Shown one piece after another: positions 7,566 through 15,451 of a DNA stretch of 39,150 bases. Every line of letters begins with the position of its first letter. The stretch's first letter is position 1. Source of the stretch: Synergistaceae bacterium (lineage in GTDB: Bacteria > Synergistota > Synergistia > Synergistales > Aminobacteriaceae); contig JAHDLC010000024.1 in assembly GCA_018436595.1 (NCBI GenBank), positions 1 through 39,150 of the forward strand. The letters run 5' to 3'. The notes below the pieces were generated by a model. The model was not told the origin of the DNA, ran no database searches, and saw only the letters and a list, made by a program, of their open reading frames with translations. Both the position numbers and the translations under genes were made by a program.

Positions 7566-9050
7566 ATGACGTTCATGACTCTTTTGGCAGCTTTTCAGAC
7601 GGTATTCACTTTTAAAATGATCGCCCTCATCTTCGGGGGCAGCGCCCTCGGGATCATCGTGGGGGCGCTTCCGGGCCTCTCGGCCACCATGGGCATGGCC
7701 CTCATGCTTCCCATTACCTTCTACATGCCCCCTTCCGAGGGAATCCTCATGCTTCTCGGCCTGTACACCGGGGCCGTATTCGGCGGAGCCTACTCGGCCA
7801 TCCTGCTGAACATCCCCGGCGCTCCTCCGTCGGTCATGACCTCCCTCGACGGGTACCCCATGGCCCAGAGGGGTGAAGCCGGGCGGGCCATCAGCCTGGC
7901 CACGGTGGGGTCCACCCTCGGCGGTATCGCCGGTGTCATCGCCCTGATCATCATCGCTCCCATCCTGGCACGATTTGCCCTGAGGTTCGGCCCGGCGGAA
8001 TATACCGTCCTGGCTGTCTTCGGTCTGAGCGCCATTGTGGCGGTTTCGGGAAAGTCTTTGGCCCGGGGGTTTGCAGGCGCGGCTCTCGGCGTTCTTCTGT
8101 CCACGGTGGGCATGGACAACTTCACCAACGTGTCCCGGTTCACCTTCGGCTCCATTGAACTGATGTCGGGAATCAACTTCATACCAGTGGTGATCGGGCT
8201 CTTCGGCCTGGCGGAGGTTATCGCCCAGATCCTCGAAACCTCGAAGGAAGGGGTCATCACCAGGACCATAAACAGGCTCTTCCTCTCGGCGAGCGACTTC
8301 GGAAAAGTCCTGAAGGGACTTGTTCCGGCGAGCCTCATCGGCATCGTCATCGGCGTTCTTCCCGGGGCGGGAGGGACCATAGCGTCCATCATCAGCTACA
8401 ACCACGCCATGCAGTCCTCGAAGGACCCCGAAAAGTTCGGCACCGGCGCCCCTGAGGGCATTATCGCGGCGGAGACGGCAAACAACGCCTCCGTCGGCGG
8501 TGCCATGGTTCCCCTGCTGACGCTGGGCGTTCCGGGCAGCTCACCCGCGGCAATTCTGCTGGGAGCCCTCCTCATCCACAATCTCCGGCCGGGACCCATG
8601 CTTTTCACAACCCAGCCCGTGCTCATCAACACGATTTTCGTGGGGCTTCTTGCGGCCCAGTTTTCCCTGCTGCTCTGGGGACTGGCCACGGCACGGATCG
8701 CCCCGTGGATTCTCGCGGTGCGGAAGGAAATGATGCTCCCGACCATAGCCGTTCTCTGCGTTATCGGATCCTTCGCGCTCAAGAACAGCTTCTTCGACGT
8801 CGGTATCATGCTGGTATCGGGAGTTGCGGGCTTCTTCCTCAACAAGCTCGGGGTAAAGCCCGGAACGGTCATTCTCGGCCTGATCCTGGGGCCCATGTTC
8901 GAGAACAACCTCCGGAGCACCATCGAAATTTCCGGAGCGGCGCCCATTTTTACATCGCCCATCTGCATCGTCCTGTGGGTGCTGACGGCGGCGATGGTCC
9001 TGTACCCGATCTGCAAGATGTTCAGGCTCAGGAAATGCGGAACGGAATAA
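7566..9050 (+). CDS. tctA: TctA-family large permease of a tripartite tricarboxylate transporter
   Basis: A 494-residue protein (491 if ATG 7575 is used, which is better spaced from AAAGG at 7560). It shows about a dozen hydrophobic segments and the TctA signature near the N-terminus: GALPGLSATMGMALMLP, then GGAYSAILLNIPGAPPS and DGYPMAQRGEAGRA. A second copy of the signature (GVLPGAGGTIASIISYNHA, ~262-280, then GAMVPLLTLGVPGSSPAAI) reflects the internal duplication of the family. TctA forms the transport path for di- or tricarboxylates. The substrate cannot be read from the sequence. Confidence 0.95.
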   Translation: MTFMTLLAAFQTVFTFKMIALIFGGSALGIIVGALPGLSATMGMALMLPITFYMPPSEGILMLLGLYTGAVFGGAYSAILLNIPGAPPSVMTSLDGYPMAQRGEAGRAISLATVGSTLGGIAGVIALIIIAPILARFALRFGPAEYTVLAVFGLSAIVAVSGKSLARGFAGAALGVLLSTVGMDNFTNVSRFTFGSIELMSGINFIPVVIGLFGLAEVIAQILETSKEGVITRTINRLFLSASDFGKVLKGLVPASLIGIVIGVLPGAGGTIASIISYNHAMQSSKDPEKFGTGAPEGIIAAETANNASVGGAMVPLLTLGVPGSSPAAILLGALLIHNLRPGPMLFTTQPVLINTIFVGLLAAQFSLLLWGLATARIAPWILAVRKEMMLPTIAVLCVIGSFALKNSFFDVGIMLVSGVAGFFLNKLGVKPGTVILGLILGPMFENNLRSTIEISGAAPIFTSPICIVLWVLTAAMVLYPICKMFRLRKCGTE

Positions 9051-9069
9051 GAAAGGGGAGGTGCAGTTC

Positions 9070-10041
9070 ATGAAGTTGAAAAAGGCAGTTGCAGCGGCGG
9101 CAGTGTGTCTGGCGGTTCTTTTCGCGGTTCCCGCCCTCGCGGCGGATTTTCCCGCCCGTCCGGTGACCTACATCATCGGGTGGGCCACCGGCGGCGGCTC
9201 CGACCTGGTGAGCAGGGTCCTCTGCGCCGAGGCGGAGAAACACCTTGGGCAGCCTATCGTCATCGTCAACAAGCCGGGCGGCTCGGGTGCCAAGGCCTAC
9301 GTGGAGATTTCCCAGGCCAAACCTGACGGGTACACCATCGGCAACACCACCGGCACCATTTCGACCCACAAGTTCATGGGCGTCATTCCCATCGGCCACG
9401 AGGCCTTCGAAGTGGTCATCACCTTCAACTCCGATCCGGGCGGCCTCTGGGTGAAGAAGGACGCTCCCTGGAAGACCCTGAAGGAGTTTGTGGAAGATGC
9501 CCGGAAACGCCCCGGCGAAATCACCGTGGCGGCGTCCAACCCCGGCTCCATCACCCGTCTCGGCCTGCAGCTTCTCGAGCTGAAGGAGAACGTGAAGTTC
9601 AAGATCGCCAGCCAGTCGGGCGGCGAGTCCGCAGGTCCGTCCCTCGTGGCCGGCGGTCACGTTGACGCCTGCCAGGCGGCTCCCGTAACCGCGAAATCGC
9701 TCTATGACGCGGGCGAAATCCGCCCCCTCGGCATCATGAGCGAAACGCGGGTGGAAGCGTTCCCCGACGCCCCTACATGCATGGAGCAGGGATATGACGT
9801 GGTCATGCACAACGCCCGGCAGATTCTCGCCCCCAAGGGGACGCCCAAAGAAGTGGTGGACAAGCTCTACGCCGCTTTCAAGGCCGCTGCCGAGAGCGAG
9901 ACCTTCAAAAAGTTCATGAACGAGTCCGGCTCGATGATTCTCACCTGGGATCAGAAGCAGTCCACGGAGTTTCTCGAGAAGCAGGATGCCCAGTTCAAAG
10001 AACTTCTCCAGCAGGTGGGACTCTACAAGGAAGCGAAATAA
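9070..10041 (+). CDS. tctC: TctC/Bug-family periplasmic substrate-binding protein
   Basis: A 323-residue protein. ATG 9070 is chosen because GGGGAGG (9055-9061) lies 8 nt before it; GTG 9061 overlaps that site. A signal peptide ends at ALAA. The mature protein begins with the family motif FPARPVTYIIGWATGGGSD, followed by NKPGGSGAKAYVEISQAKPDGYTIG, the Bug/TctC ligand-binding loops. Bug proteins bind a carboxylate or amino acid between two lobes through water-mediated contacts. It is the last gene of the tctBAC operon and is followed by a terminator. Confidence 0.95.
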   Translation: MKLKKAVAAAAVCLAVLFAVPALAADFPARPVTYIIGWATGGGSDLVSRVLCAEAEKHLGQPIVIVNKPGGSGAKAYVEISQAKPDGYTIGNTTGTISTHKFMGVIPIGHEAFEVVITFNSDPGGLWVKKDAPWKTLKEFVEDARKRPGEITVAASNPGSITRLGLQLLELKENVKFKIASQSGGESAGPSLVAGGHVDACQAAPVTAKSLYDAGEIRPLGIMSETRVEAFPDAPTCMEQGYDVVMHNARQILAPKGTPKEVVDKLYAAFKAAAESETFKKFMNESGSMILTWDQKQSTEFLEKQDAQFKELLQQVGLYKEAK

Positions 10042-10060
10042 CGGACGTTTTTCGAAGTTT

Positions 10061-10119
10061 CTGCCGCCCGGTGCGGCAGTGTTTCCCTCCAGGGGGCTGC
10101 GTTCGCGCAGCCCTTTTTT
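10061..10119 (+). terminator. Double hairpin with terminator after tctC
   Basis: A first hairpin, CTGCCGC/GCGGCAG (10061-10079), is followed by GGGCTGCG-TTCG-CGCAGCCC (10094-10113) and six T (10114-10119). The second stem-loop with its T-run is a standard rho-independent terminator. Confidence 0.88.
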
Positions 10120-10131
10120 GTTGTCGGACTG

Positions 10132-10165
10132 TTGAATCCAAATTCATCGTATGATAGTATGAGAC
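10132..10165 (+). promoter_or_regulatory. Candidate promoter/operator of the GntR gene
   Basis: TATGAT (10150-10155) resembles a -10 box, and TTGAAT (10132-10137) a poorly spaced -35. The same stretch has GTATGA twice in direct repeat 8 nt apart (10149-10154 and 10157-10162), and TCAT...ATGA symmetry. It may be the autoregulatory site of the FadR-type protein encoded just downstream. This is a weak, by-eye call. Confidence 0.35.
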
Positions 10166-10190
10166 TATGAAAGGGAAGGAGGAACTGTCC

Positions 10191-10907
10191 ATGCCGTCGC
10201 CCCTGAGAGCGAAGAAGCTCACGGAACTGCTCATTGACGAGATCAAGGTGCTCATCGAGGCGGATTCTCTTCAGCCGGGGGACAAAATCCCCACGGAGCA
10301 GGAACTGATGAGGATCTTCAAGGTGAGCAGGACCTGCGTCAGGGAAGCCCTTTCGGTTCTCCGCCAGGAGGGTGTGGTGGAGATCATACAGGGAAAGGGA
10401 ACTTTTCTGAAAAAACACTATACCCCCCTTCCCGATATGGCCGATCCTTCCTCGAGCGCCCTGGCCCAGTTCATGGAGGCGAGGAAGGTGCTGGAGAGCA
10501 GCCTGGCCCGCCTCGCCGCCGAAAGGGCGTCAGACGAGGACATGGACCGGATGGAGTCGGTCCTGTCGCTTCTCGAAGGGACGGATGCTGACCTCGCCCC
10601 GGACAGGGTGGTCCAGTCGGACCTCGACTTTCATTACAGCCTCGCAAAAGCCGCGGGAAATCCCGTGCTTCTCCACCTTCTCCAGGAGGTGGATTCCCAT
10701 CTTCAGACAGGCCGTTCAACCACCATCACCTTTCCCCAGGGGCGGAAAAAAGCCCTCGAGGGACACAAAAGAGTGCTCCAGGCCCTGCAGAGGCGGTCGC
10801 CCGACGACGCAGCCCTTCAGATGGCCCGGCATATCGACGAAATAGAGAAGGCCCAGCGGTTCATCATGGCCCTCCAGGACGGTCCGGCGAAGGACGGAGC
10901 CGGATAA
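10191..10907 (+). CDS. FadR-subfamily GntR transcriptional regulator
   Basis: A 238-residue protein from ATG 10191, with AAGGAGG 8 nt upstream; an in-frame ATG at 10167 lacks such a site. Residues ~5-75 form the winged helix of GntR proteins: LLIDEIKVLIEADSLQPGDK, IPTEQELMRIFKVSRTCVRE, and VVEIIQGKGTFL. Residues ~95-230 are an all-helical FCD domain with the metal-binding pattern Asp-x3-His (SDLDFHYSLAKAAGNPVL) and two later histidines (EGHKRVL and ARHI). FCD proteins bind small organic acids and release DNA. The gene lies between the TTT operon and the TRAP operon, so it may control one or both in response to the imported acid. Confidence 0.92.
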   Translation: MPSPLRAKKLTELLIDEIKVLIEADSLQPGDKIPTEQELMRIFKVSRTCVREALSVLRQEGVVEIIQGKGTFLKKHYTPLPDMADPSSSALAQFMEARKVLESSLARLAAERASDEDMDRMESVLSLLEGTDADLAPDRVVQSDLDFHYSLAKAAGNPVLLHLLQEVDSHLQTGRSTTITFPQGRKKALEGHKRVLQALQRRSPDDAALQMARHIDEIEKAQRFIMALQDGPAKDGAG

Positions 10908-10989
10908 TCCGGGCTTGAAAGGGGGAAGAGGCCGGACGGAATCTGGTTTTTGTGCGTAGGGGAATCAGGAAAAGCTGCTGTGCGGGGGG

Positions 10990-12837
10990 ATGTATATTTT
11001 GGAATGTTTTCCTGAGAGAAAAACGAATCTCGTGATAACGGCCGTGTCAGCGGCCATGGGCATTTTCCACGTCTACACCGCGTTTTTCGGGGTGCTGACC
11101 GCACTGTGGCAGCGGAGCATCCATCTTACCTTCGGATTTCTCATCTGTTATCTGACCGTTGTGGGAGGAGCGTCCCTGAAGCGGGAAAAGATATTCCCGC
11201 TCATTGCCGCCGGGGCCTCCCTTTTCTGCCTGGGCCATTTCATCGTCAACTTCCAGGCCATGATTCTCCGTTTCGGAGAGCCTGATGCCCTGGACCTCGC
11301 GGTGGGGACCATGCTCATCGTGCTCGTTCTCGACTTCGCACGCCGGTCGGTGGGGAACATCCTTCCCGGGATCGCCGTGGTGTTTCTTCTCTACGCCGTC
11401 GCCGGCCCCTATCTTCCCGGGATGCTCTGGCACAGGGGGTACGATGTGACCCGGATCATCTACCAGATCTCCCTGAGCACCGAGGGCATTTTCGGCACGC
11501 CTCTCGGGGTGTCGGCGAGCTACGTCTTCATTTTTGTCCTCTTCGGGGCCTTTCTTGAAATTACCGGGGCGGGGCAGTTCTACATCGATTTCGCCGTGAA
11601 GGCAGTCGGAGGAAGCGCCGGAGGCCCGGCAAAGGCAGCCGTGGTAGCGAGCAGCCTCTTCGGATCCGTTTCGGGCAGCGCCGTGGCAAACGTCGCGGGT
11701 ACCGGGGCGGTGACCATCCCCCTCATGCGCTCCATCGGCTACAGGCCGGAGTTCGCCGCCGCGGTCGAGGCGGTGGCCTCCACGGGAGGGCAGATCATGC
11801 CTCCCCTCATGGGCGCGGCAGCCTTCATCATGGCGGAGATTTTGGCCGTTCCCTACTACAAGGTGGCCCTGGGAGCCCTTATTCCCGCCCTGATTTTCTA
11901 CGGAACGGTCTTCACCATGGTGCACTGCAGGGCGAAGGTGCTCAGCCTCTCCGGCGCGGCGAGGGACTCTCTCCCTCCCATGAAGACCCTGCTGCGGGAG
12001 CAGGGGATTTTTTTCATTCCCCTTCTCGTGCTGATTTACTTCATGATCATCGCCCAGTACTCCGTCATGAAGGCGGCCGTCTATTCTCTTCTTGCCACGG
12101 TCCTGGTGGGCTTTTTCAAGAAGCGGATGGCCTGGCGGGACATCCTCGGCGCATTTGAAAGCGGCGCGAGAGTTTCCCTGGTGGTCATCGCCTCGACTGC
12201 CTGTGCCGGGATCATCGTGGCCGTAATGAATCTCACGGGCCTGGGCATGAAGTTTTCGAGTCTCGTCCTTGCCGCCGGAGGGAACAGCCTTCTTCTTGTC
12301 CTCATCATGATCATGCTCGCCAGCCTGCTGTTGGGCATGGGACTCCCCACCACACCGGCGTATCTCATCCTGGCGGTCCTCGGGGCCCCCACCCTGGTGA
12401 AACTGGGAGTGGAACCCCTGGCAGCCCATCTCTTCGTGTTCTATTTCGGCTGCATGTCCATGATTACCCCGCCGGTGGGACTGGCCGTCTATGCTGCGTC
12501 CTGCATCGCCGAGGCGGATTTCTGGAAAACGTCGAAGCATGCCCTTCTCCTGGCCCTTCCGGCATTCCTGGTGCCGTACATGTTTGTGTTTCATCCGTCG
12601 CTGGTGGGGCTTGGAGATATGGTGTCCGTCCTCTCCGCGGCGGCGAGCGGACTGCTCGGGGCCGTTATCCTCGGGGCGGGTCTTTCCGGCTGGTATTTCG
12701 GGAAGGTCTCCCTTCCGGAGCGGGGTGTCCTCTGCGCCGCAGGCATTCTCCTTATTCTGCCGGGCTGGCTGAGCAACGCGGCGGGAATCCTGCCGGCGCT
12801 TGCGGTATGGGTATTCCGGAAGAAGCTGAAGAACTGA
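10990..12837 (+). CDS. TRAP transporter fused permease (4TM-12TM, DctQ-DctM type)
   Basis: A 615-residue integral membrane protein with the N-terminal small-subunit-like segments fused to the large DctM part, as is usual in TAXI-type TRAP systems. The DctM core is recognised by SSLFGSVSGSAVANVAGTGA, VTIPLMRSIGYRPEFAAAVE and STGGQIMPPLMGAAAFIMAE, and near the C-terminus by GMGLPTTPAYLI and MITPPVGLAVYAAS. The start at ATG 10990 has a poor ribosome-binding site, but the first hydrophobic segment begins soon after, so the N-terminus cannot be much shorter than GTG 11032. It probably imports a carboxylate or amino acid with Na+ or H+. The binding protein gene follows after 67 nt. Confidence 0.93.
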   Translation: MYILECFPERKTNLVITAVSAAMGIFHVYTAFFGVLTALWQRSIHLTFGFLICYLTVVGGASLKREKIFPLIAAGASLFCLGHFIVNFQAMILRFGEPDALDLAVGTMLIVLVLDFARRSVGNILPGIAVVFLLYAVAGPYLPGMLWHRGYDVTRIIYQISLSTEGIFGTPLGVSASYVFIFVLFGAFLEITGAGQFYIDFAVKAVGGSAGGPAKAAVVASSLFGSVSGSAVANVAGTGAVTIPLMRSIGYRPEFAAAVEAVASTGGQIMPPLMGAAAFIMAEILAVPYYKVALGALIPALIFYGTVFTMVHCRAKVLSLSGAARDSLPPMKTLLREQGIFFIPLLVLIYFMIIAQYSVMKAAVYSLLATVLVGFFKKRMAWRDILGAFESGARVSLVVIASTACAGIIVAVMNLTGLGMKFSSLVLAAGGNSLLLVLIMIMLASLLLGMGLPTTPAYLILAVLGAPTLVKLGVEPLAAHLFVFYFGCMSMITPPVGLAVYAASCIAEADFWKTSKHALLLALPAFLVPYMFVFHPSLVGLGDMVSVLSAAASGLLGAVILGAGLSGWYFGKVSLPERGVLCAAGILLILPGWLSNAAGILPALAVWVFRKKLKN

Positions 12838-12904
12838 CGCTCGGAGCAGCGTCCTTTCGGAGAGCAGTGAAAAGAAAGCACACCATTCAAAGGAGGAAGA
12901 GAAG

Positions 12905-13876
12905 ATGAAAGGAAAGGCATGGAAAGGAATCGCCCTTGCGGCAGCGCTCATGATGTGTTTCGGGTCACCTCTGACGGCTTCGGCCCTTGAGCTGAAGCAG
13001 ATTTCCATCGCGGGAGCCGGTACGGCGGGAACGTTTTACATCATGGCCGCAGGTATCGCCGACCTGTTCGGCAAACAGCTCGGCGTGAACTCCGTGGCCG
13101 AGGTGACGGCGGGTTCTGTGGAGAACGTCAAGCTCCTGGACAGCAAGCGGATTGAACTCGGCGTCATGCAGGTGGACGTCATGCAGAACGCGCTGGCGGG
13201 CAAGGCCCAGTTCAAGGCCCCGGTGGACATGGTGGCCATCGCTCCCCTGTACCCCAACGTGATCCAGATCGTCACGCTGAAGGATTCACCCATCAACACC
13301 TTCGCTGACCTGAAGGGCAAGAGGATCTCCGTGGGCTCTCCCGGAAGCGGCATTCTCGCCACGAACCAGATCATCCTGGAGACTCTGGGAATGACGCTGA
13401 ACGACATCCAGCCCCAGTACCTCTCCTTCGCCGAGACCACCAACGCCTTCCGTGACGGCTCCATCGACGCGGCCATCGTGAACACTGCCGCCCCTGCCCC
13501 CTGGGTGGTGGACCTGGAGACGAGCCACGAAGTGAAGCTTATCGAGCTTTCGAAGGAAGAGATTGAAAAGTTCACAGGAAAGTTCGGCCATTTCGTCGCG
13601 GCGGAAATCCCCAAAGAGGCGTACAAGTCCCTTGAAAAGGATGTCCCCACCTTTGCAGTGTGGATCACCCTGTCAGGCCGGGGCGACCTTCCGGAGCAGG
13701 ATGTCTACGACATGACGAAGACCATTTTCGATAACACCGATTTCCTGAAGGGCATCCACGCGGTGGGAAGCTACATCACCCTGGAGAACGTGTCGAAGAT
13801 CGCCTCCCTTCCCTTCCATCCCGGTGCCGTCAAGTTTTATGCCGAAAAGGGGATCGACGTTTCGCCGAAGAAATAG
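12905..13876 (+). CDS. TAXI-family TRAP transporter solute-binding protein
   Basis: A 323-residue protein from ATG 12905, with AAAGGAGGAAG upstream. The signal peptide ends near ASA. The mature N-terminus has the TAXI hallmark ISIAGAGTAGTFYIMAAGIA, followed by VTAGSVENVKLLDSKRIELG and the second-lobe loop DLKGKRISVGSPGSG. TAXI proteins (the glutamate-binding TtGluBP is the structural type) deliver ligand to fused TRAP permeases, as encoded just upstream. The adjacent aspartate dehydrogenase makes an acidic amino acid a reasonable ligand, but this is inference. Confidence 0.93.
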   Translation: MKGKAWKGIALAAALMMCFGSPLTASALELKQISIAGAGTAGTFYIMAAGIADLFGKQLGVNSVAEVTAGSVENVKLLDSKRIELGVMQVDVMQNALAGKAQFKAPVDMVAIAPLYPNVIQIVTLKDSPINTFADLKGKRISVGSPGSGILATNQIILETLGMTLNDIQPQYLSFAETTNAFRDGSIDAAIVNTAAPAPWVVDLETSHEVKLIELSKEEIEKFTGKFGHFVAAEIPKEAYKSLEKDVPTFAVWITLSGRGDLPEQDVYDMTKTIFDNTDFLKGIHAVGSYITLENVSKIASLPFHPGAVKFYAEKGIDVSPKK

Positions 13877-13891
13877 AGAGGAGGAGTACCG

Positions 13892-14716
13892 TTGAAAAAA
13901 CTGCGCGTGGCCATCCTTGGCTGCGGTACCATCGGGCGGTTTGTCCTTGATCACCTCGCCGACGGGGTCGTGCCCGGGTGCGAGCCGGTGGCGGTCTATC
14001 TCCGTTCGCCGGAATCCAGGGGGAGGGAGCATCTCGAGTCGAGAAAAATCCCCTGGGTCACCAGTCTCGAAGACCTCCTCGCGTTTTCGCCCGACGTGGT
14101 GGTGGAGGCGTCCACCCACGACGCCGTGGTGGCCATGGGGCCTGAAATACTGACAAGGGGTGTGGATTTCATCCCCCTGAGCCTCGGGGCCTTCGTGGAT
14201 CCCGGTCTTATGGAGATCATGACGGCGGCGGCCGAAAAGGGAGGGAGCAGGCTTCACATCCCCTCGGGGGGCATCGGCGCCCTGGACGCCCTGCAGACCG
14301 CCCTTATCGGCGGCGTGGAGAAGGTGACCATGACCACCAGGAAATACTCCACCACCTGGAAGGGCATTCCCGCCGTGGACGAGCTTGGCGTCGACCTGGA
14401 GAACCTGAAGGAGCCCCTGCTCCTTTTCGAGGGCCCGGCGAGGGAGTGCATGAAGAAGTACCCCCAGAGCATCAACATCGGTGCGGCCCTGAGCATCGCA
14501 GGGATAGGCTTCGACCGGACGATCATCAAAATCTACGCCGACCCCACGGTGGAATACAACACCCACGAGATACGCTGGGAAGGCGCCACGGGAAAAGTGA
14601 CGGTCCTCTTCGAGAACACGCCGGTTCCCACGAATCCGAAGACGACCTACCAGGCCTGTCTCAGCACTCTCTTCGTGCTGAAGAACATGACGGGGAGCAG
14701 GATCTTCGGCGCCTGA
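13892..14716 (+). CDS. nadX: L-aspartate dehydrogenase (EC 1.4.1.21)
   Basis: A 274-residue protein starting at TTG 13892, with GGAGGAG 5 nt upstream. The N-terminal Rossmann fold has ILGCGTIGRFVL, and the VVVEASTHDAVVAMGPEIL region matches the AspDH family. The C-terminal catalytic domain has IPSGGIGALDALQTALIGG, a RKYSTTWKG segment and the NIGAALSIAGIGFDRT helix typical of AspDH. The enzyme oxidatively deaminates aspartate to iminoaspartate/oxaloacetate with NAD(P)+. In some bacteria it feeds NAD synthesis (with NadA), but here no nad gene is adjacent. The gene follows the TRAP genes by 15 nt, so a catabolic role in using imported aspartate is more likely. Confidence 0.88.
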   Translation: MKKLRVAILGCGTIGRFVLDHLADGVVPGCEPVAVYLRSPESRGREHLESRKIPWVTSLEDLLAFSPDVVVEASTHDAVVAMGPEILTRGVDFIPLSLGAFVDPGLMEIMTAAAEKGGSRLHIPSGGIGALDALQTALIGGVEKVTMTTRKYSTTWKGIPAVDELGVDLENLKEPLLLFEGPARECMKKYPQSINIGAALSIAGIGFDRTIIKIYADPTVEYNTHEIRWEGATGKVTVLFENTPVPTNPKTTYQACLSTLFVLKNMTGSRIFGA

Positions 14717-14747
14717 CCCCCGCCGGAGAACCGAGAGAGAGCCGAAA

Positions 14748-14785
14748 AGAGAGCGGCCCGGGCGTTTTCGTCCGGGCCGCTCTCT
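14748..14785 (+). terminator. Long perfect hairpin after the AspDH gene
   Basis: Bases 14748-14761 (AGAGAGCGGCCCGG) pair perfectly with 14772-14785, and three more pairs extend into the loop, leaving TTTT. No T-run follows, so termination may be less efficient than usual, but the stem is the strongest in this stretch and ends the TRAP-AspDH operon. Confidence 0.75.
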
Positions 14786-14869
14786 CGTGCCGGGGCATCA
14801 GCTCCGGGAACCGGTACCTGAAAGAACCGGGCGGTTCCGGAAAAAACGGGGGTGCGGCAGCCGGGGTTA

Positions 14870-14880
14870 TGCTATATAGT
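14870..14880 (+). promoter_or_regulatory. Candidate extended -10 promoter of the 14953 gene
   Basis: TGCTATATAGT at 14870-14880 offers TGn followed by TATATA, or TATAGT at 14875-14880. No good -35 box is seen 17 nt upstream. It lies ~73 nt before the start codon and just after the preceding hairpin. Confidence 0.4.
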
Positions 14881-14952
14881 ACGGAACAGGGTGGGAAAGA
14901 GCCCTTTTCCGTTCCCGAATGTGCACCTATCTTGATTTCCGGAGGGGATAGT

Positions 14953-15408
14953 ATGAAAAAGACATTCAGGCAGGCGGGAGCCGTTCTCCTGTTGTGCATC
15001 GCCTGGGCATGCACGGCGTGCTCCGCCGGGGCGGACGAGGTCGTTCCCCTGCAGACGCCGGAAGCGGCGCTGGAGGTGACGGAAAAGATCATGGACAAGG
15101 TCTCGGCAGGGGATCTCGAGAGCGCCCTGCGGATGATGAGGCCCTACTTCCGCATACCCGACGCGGAGTTCAATATCCTGCTGGAGCAGAGCAAGATGCA
15201 GATTCCTGCCATCAGCAGCCGTTTCGGCGCCCCTCTTGAACATGAGCTGATCGAGCGGCGCAGCATGGGAAAATCCCTGATGATGATCGTCCATCTCCAG
15301 AAATACAAGTTTCACGCCATGAGGTGGGAGTTCCTCTTCTATAACCCGGAGGGATCGTGGTACATCAATTCCTTCAACTTCGACGACAAGATCAAGGAGC
15401 TTTTCTGA
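14953..15408 (+). CDS. Small exported protein of unknown function
   Basis: A 151-residue protein from ATG 14953, with GGAGGGG 6 nt upstream. The N-terminus (MKKTFRQAGAVLLLCIAWAC) is a signal peptide. Two cysteines follow closely (ACTAC), but neither has a clean lipobox, so lipidation is uncertain. The mature part begins with a helical segment (EVTEKIMDKVSAGDLESALRM) and ends in beta strands (MIVHLQKYKFHAMRWEFLFY, GSWYINSFNFDDKI), as in NTF2-like or DUF4864-type proteins with an alpha+beta cone. No catalytic residues are evident. It is a single-gene unit between two hairpins. Confidence 0.8.
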   Translation: MKKTFRQAGAVLLLCIAWACTACSAGADEVVPLQTPEAALEVTEKIMDKVSAGDLESALRMMRPYFRIPDAEFNILLEQSKMQIPAISSRFGAPLEHELIERRSMGKSLMMIVHLQKYKFHAMRWEFLFYNPEGSWYINSFNFDDKIKELF

Positions 15409-15411
15409 GAA

Positions 15412-15445
15412 AAAGGGGCGGGAGAAGTTTTTCTCCCGCCCCTTT
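15412..15445. terminator. Bidirectional terminator between convergent genes
   Basis: Bases 15412-15426 (AAAGGGGCGGGAGAA) pair perfectly with 15431-15445, with loop GTTT. A-rich and T-rich ends make it usable in both directions: it ends the plus-strand gene at 15408 and the minus-strand hydrolase gene ending at 15452. Confidence 0.85.
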
Positions 15446-15451
15446 CGCCTG

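Noticed and set aside
11047-13008. Long open frame on the minus strand (653 codons) opposite the TRAP genes
   Set aside because: It is antisense to two well-supported TRAP genes, rich in His/Arg/Glu/Gly without domain signals, and typical of GC-rich shadow frames.
14960-15010. Lipoprotein signal in the 14953 gene
   Set aside because: The cysteines near the signal peptide end (ACTAC) have no clean lipobox, so I call it exported without claiming lipidation.
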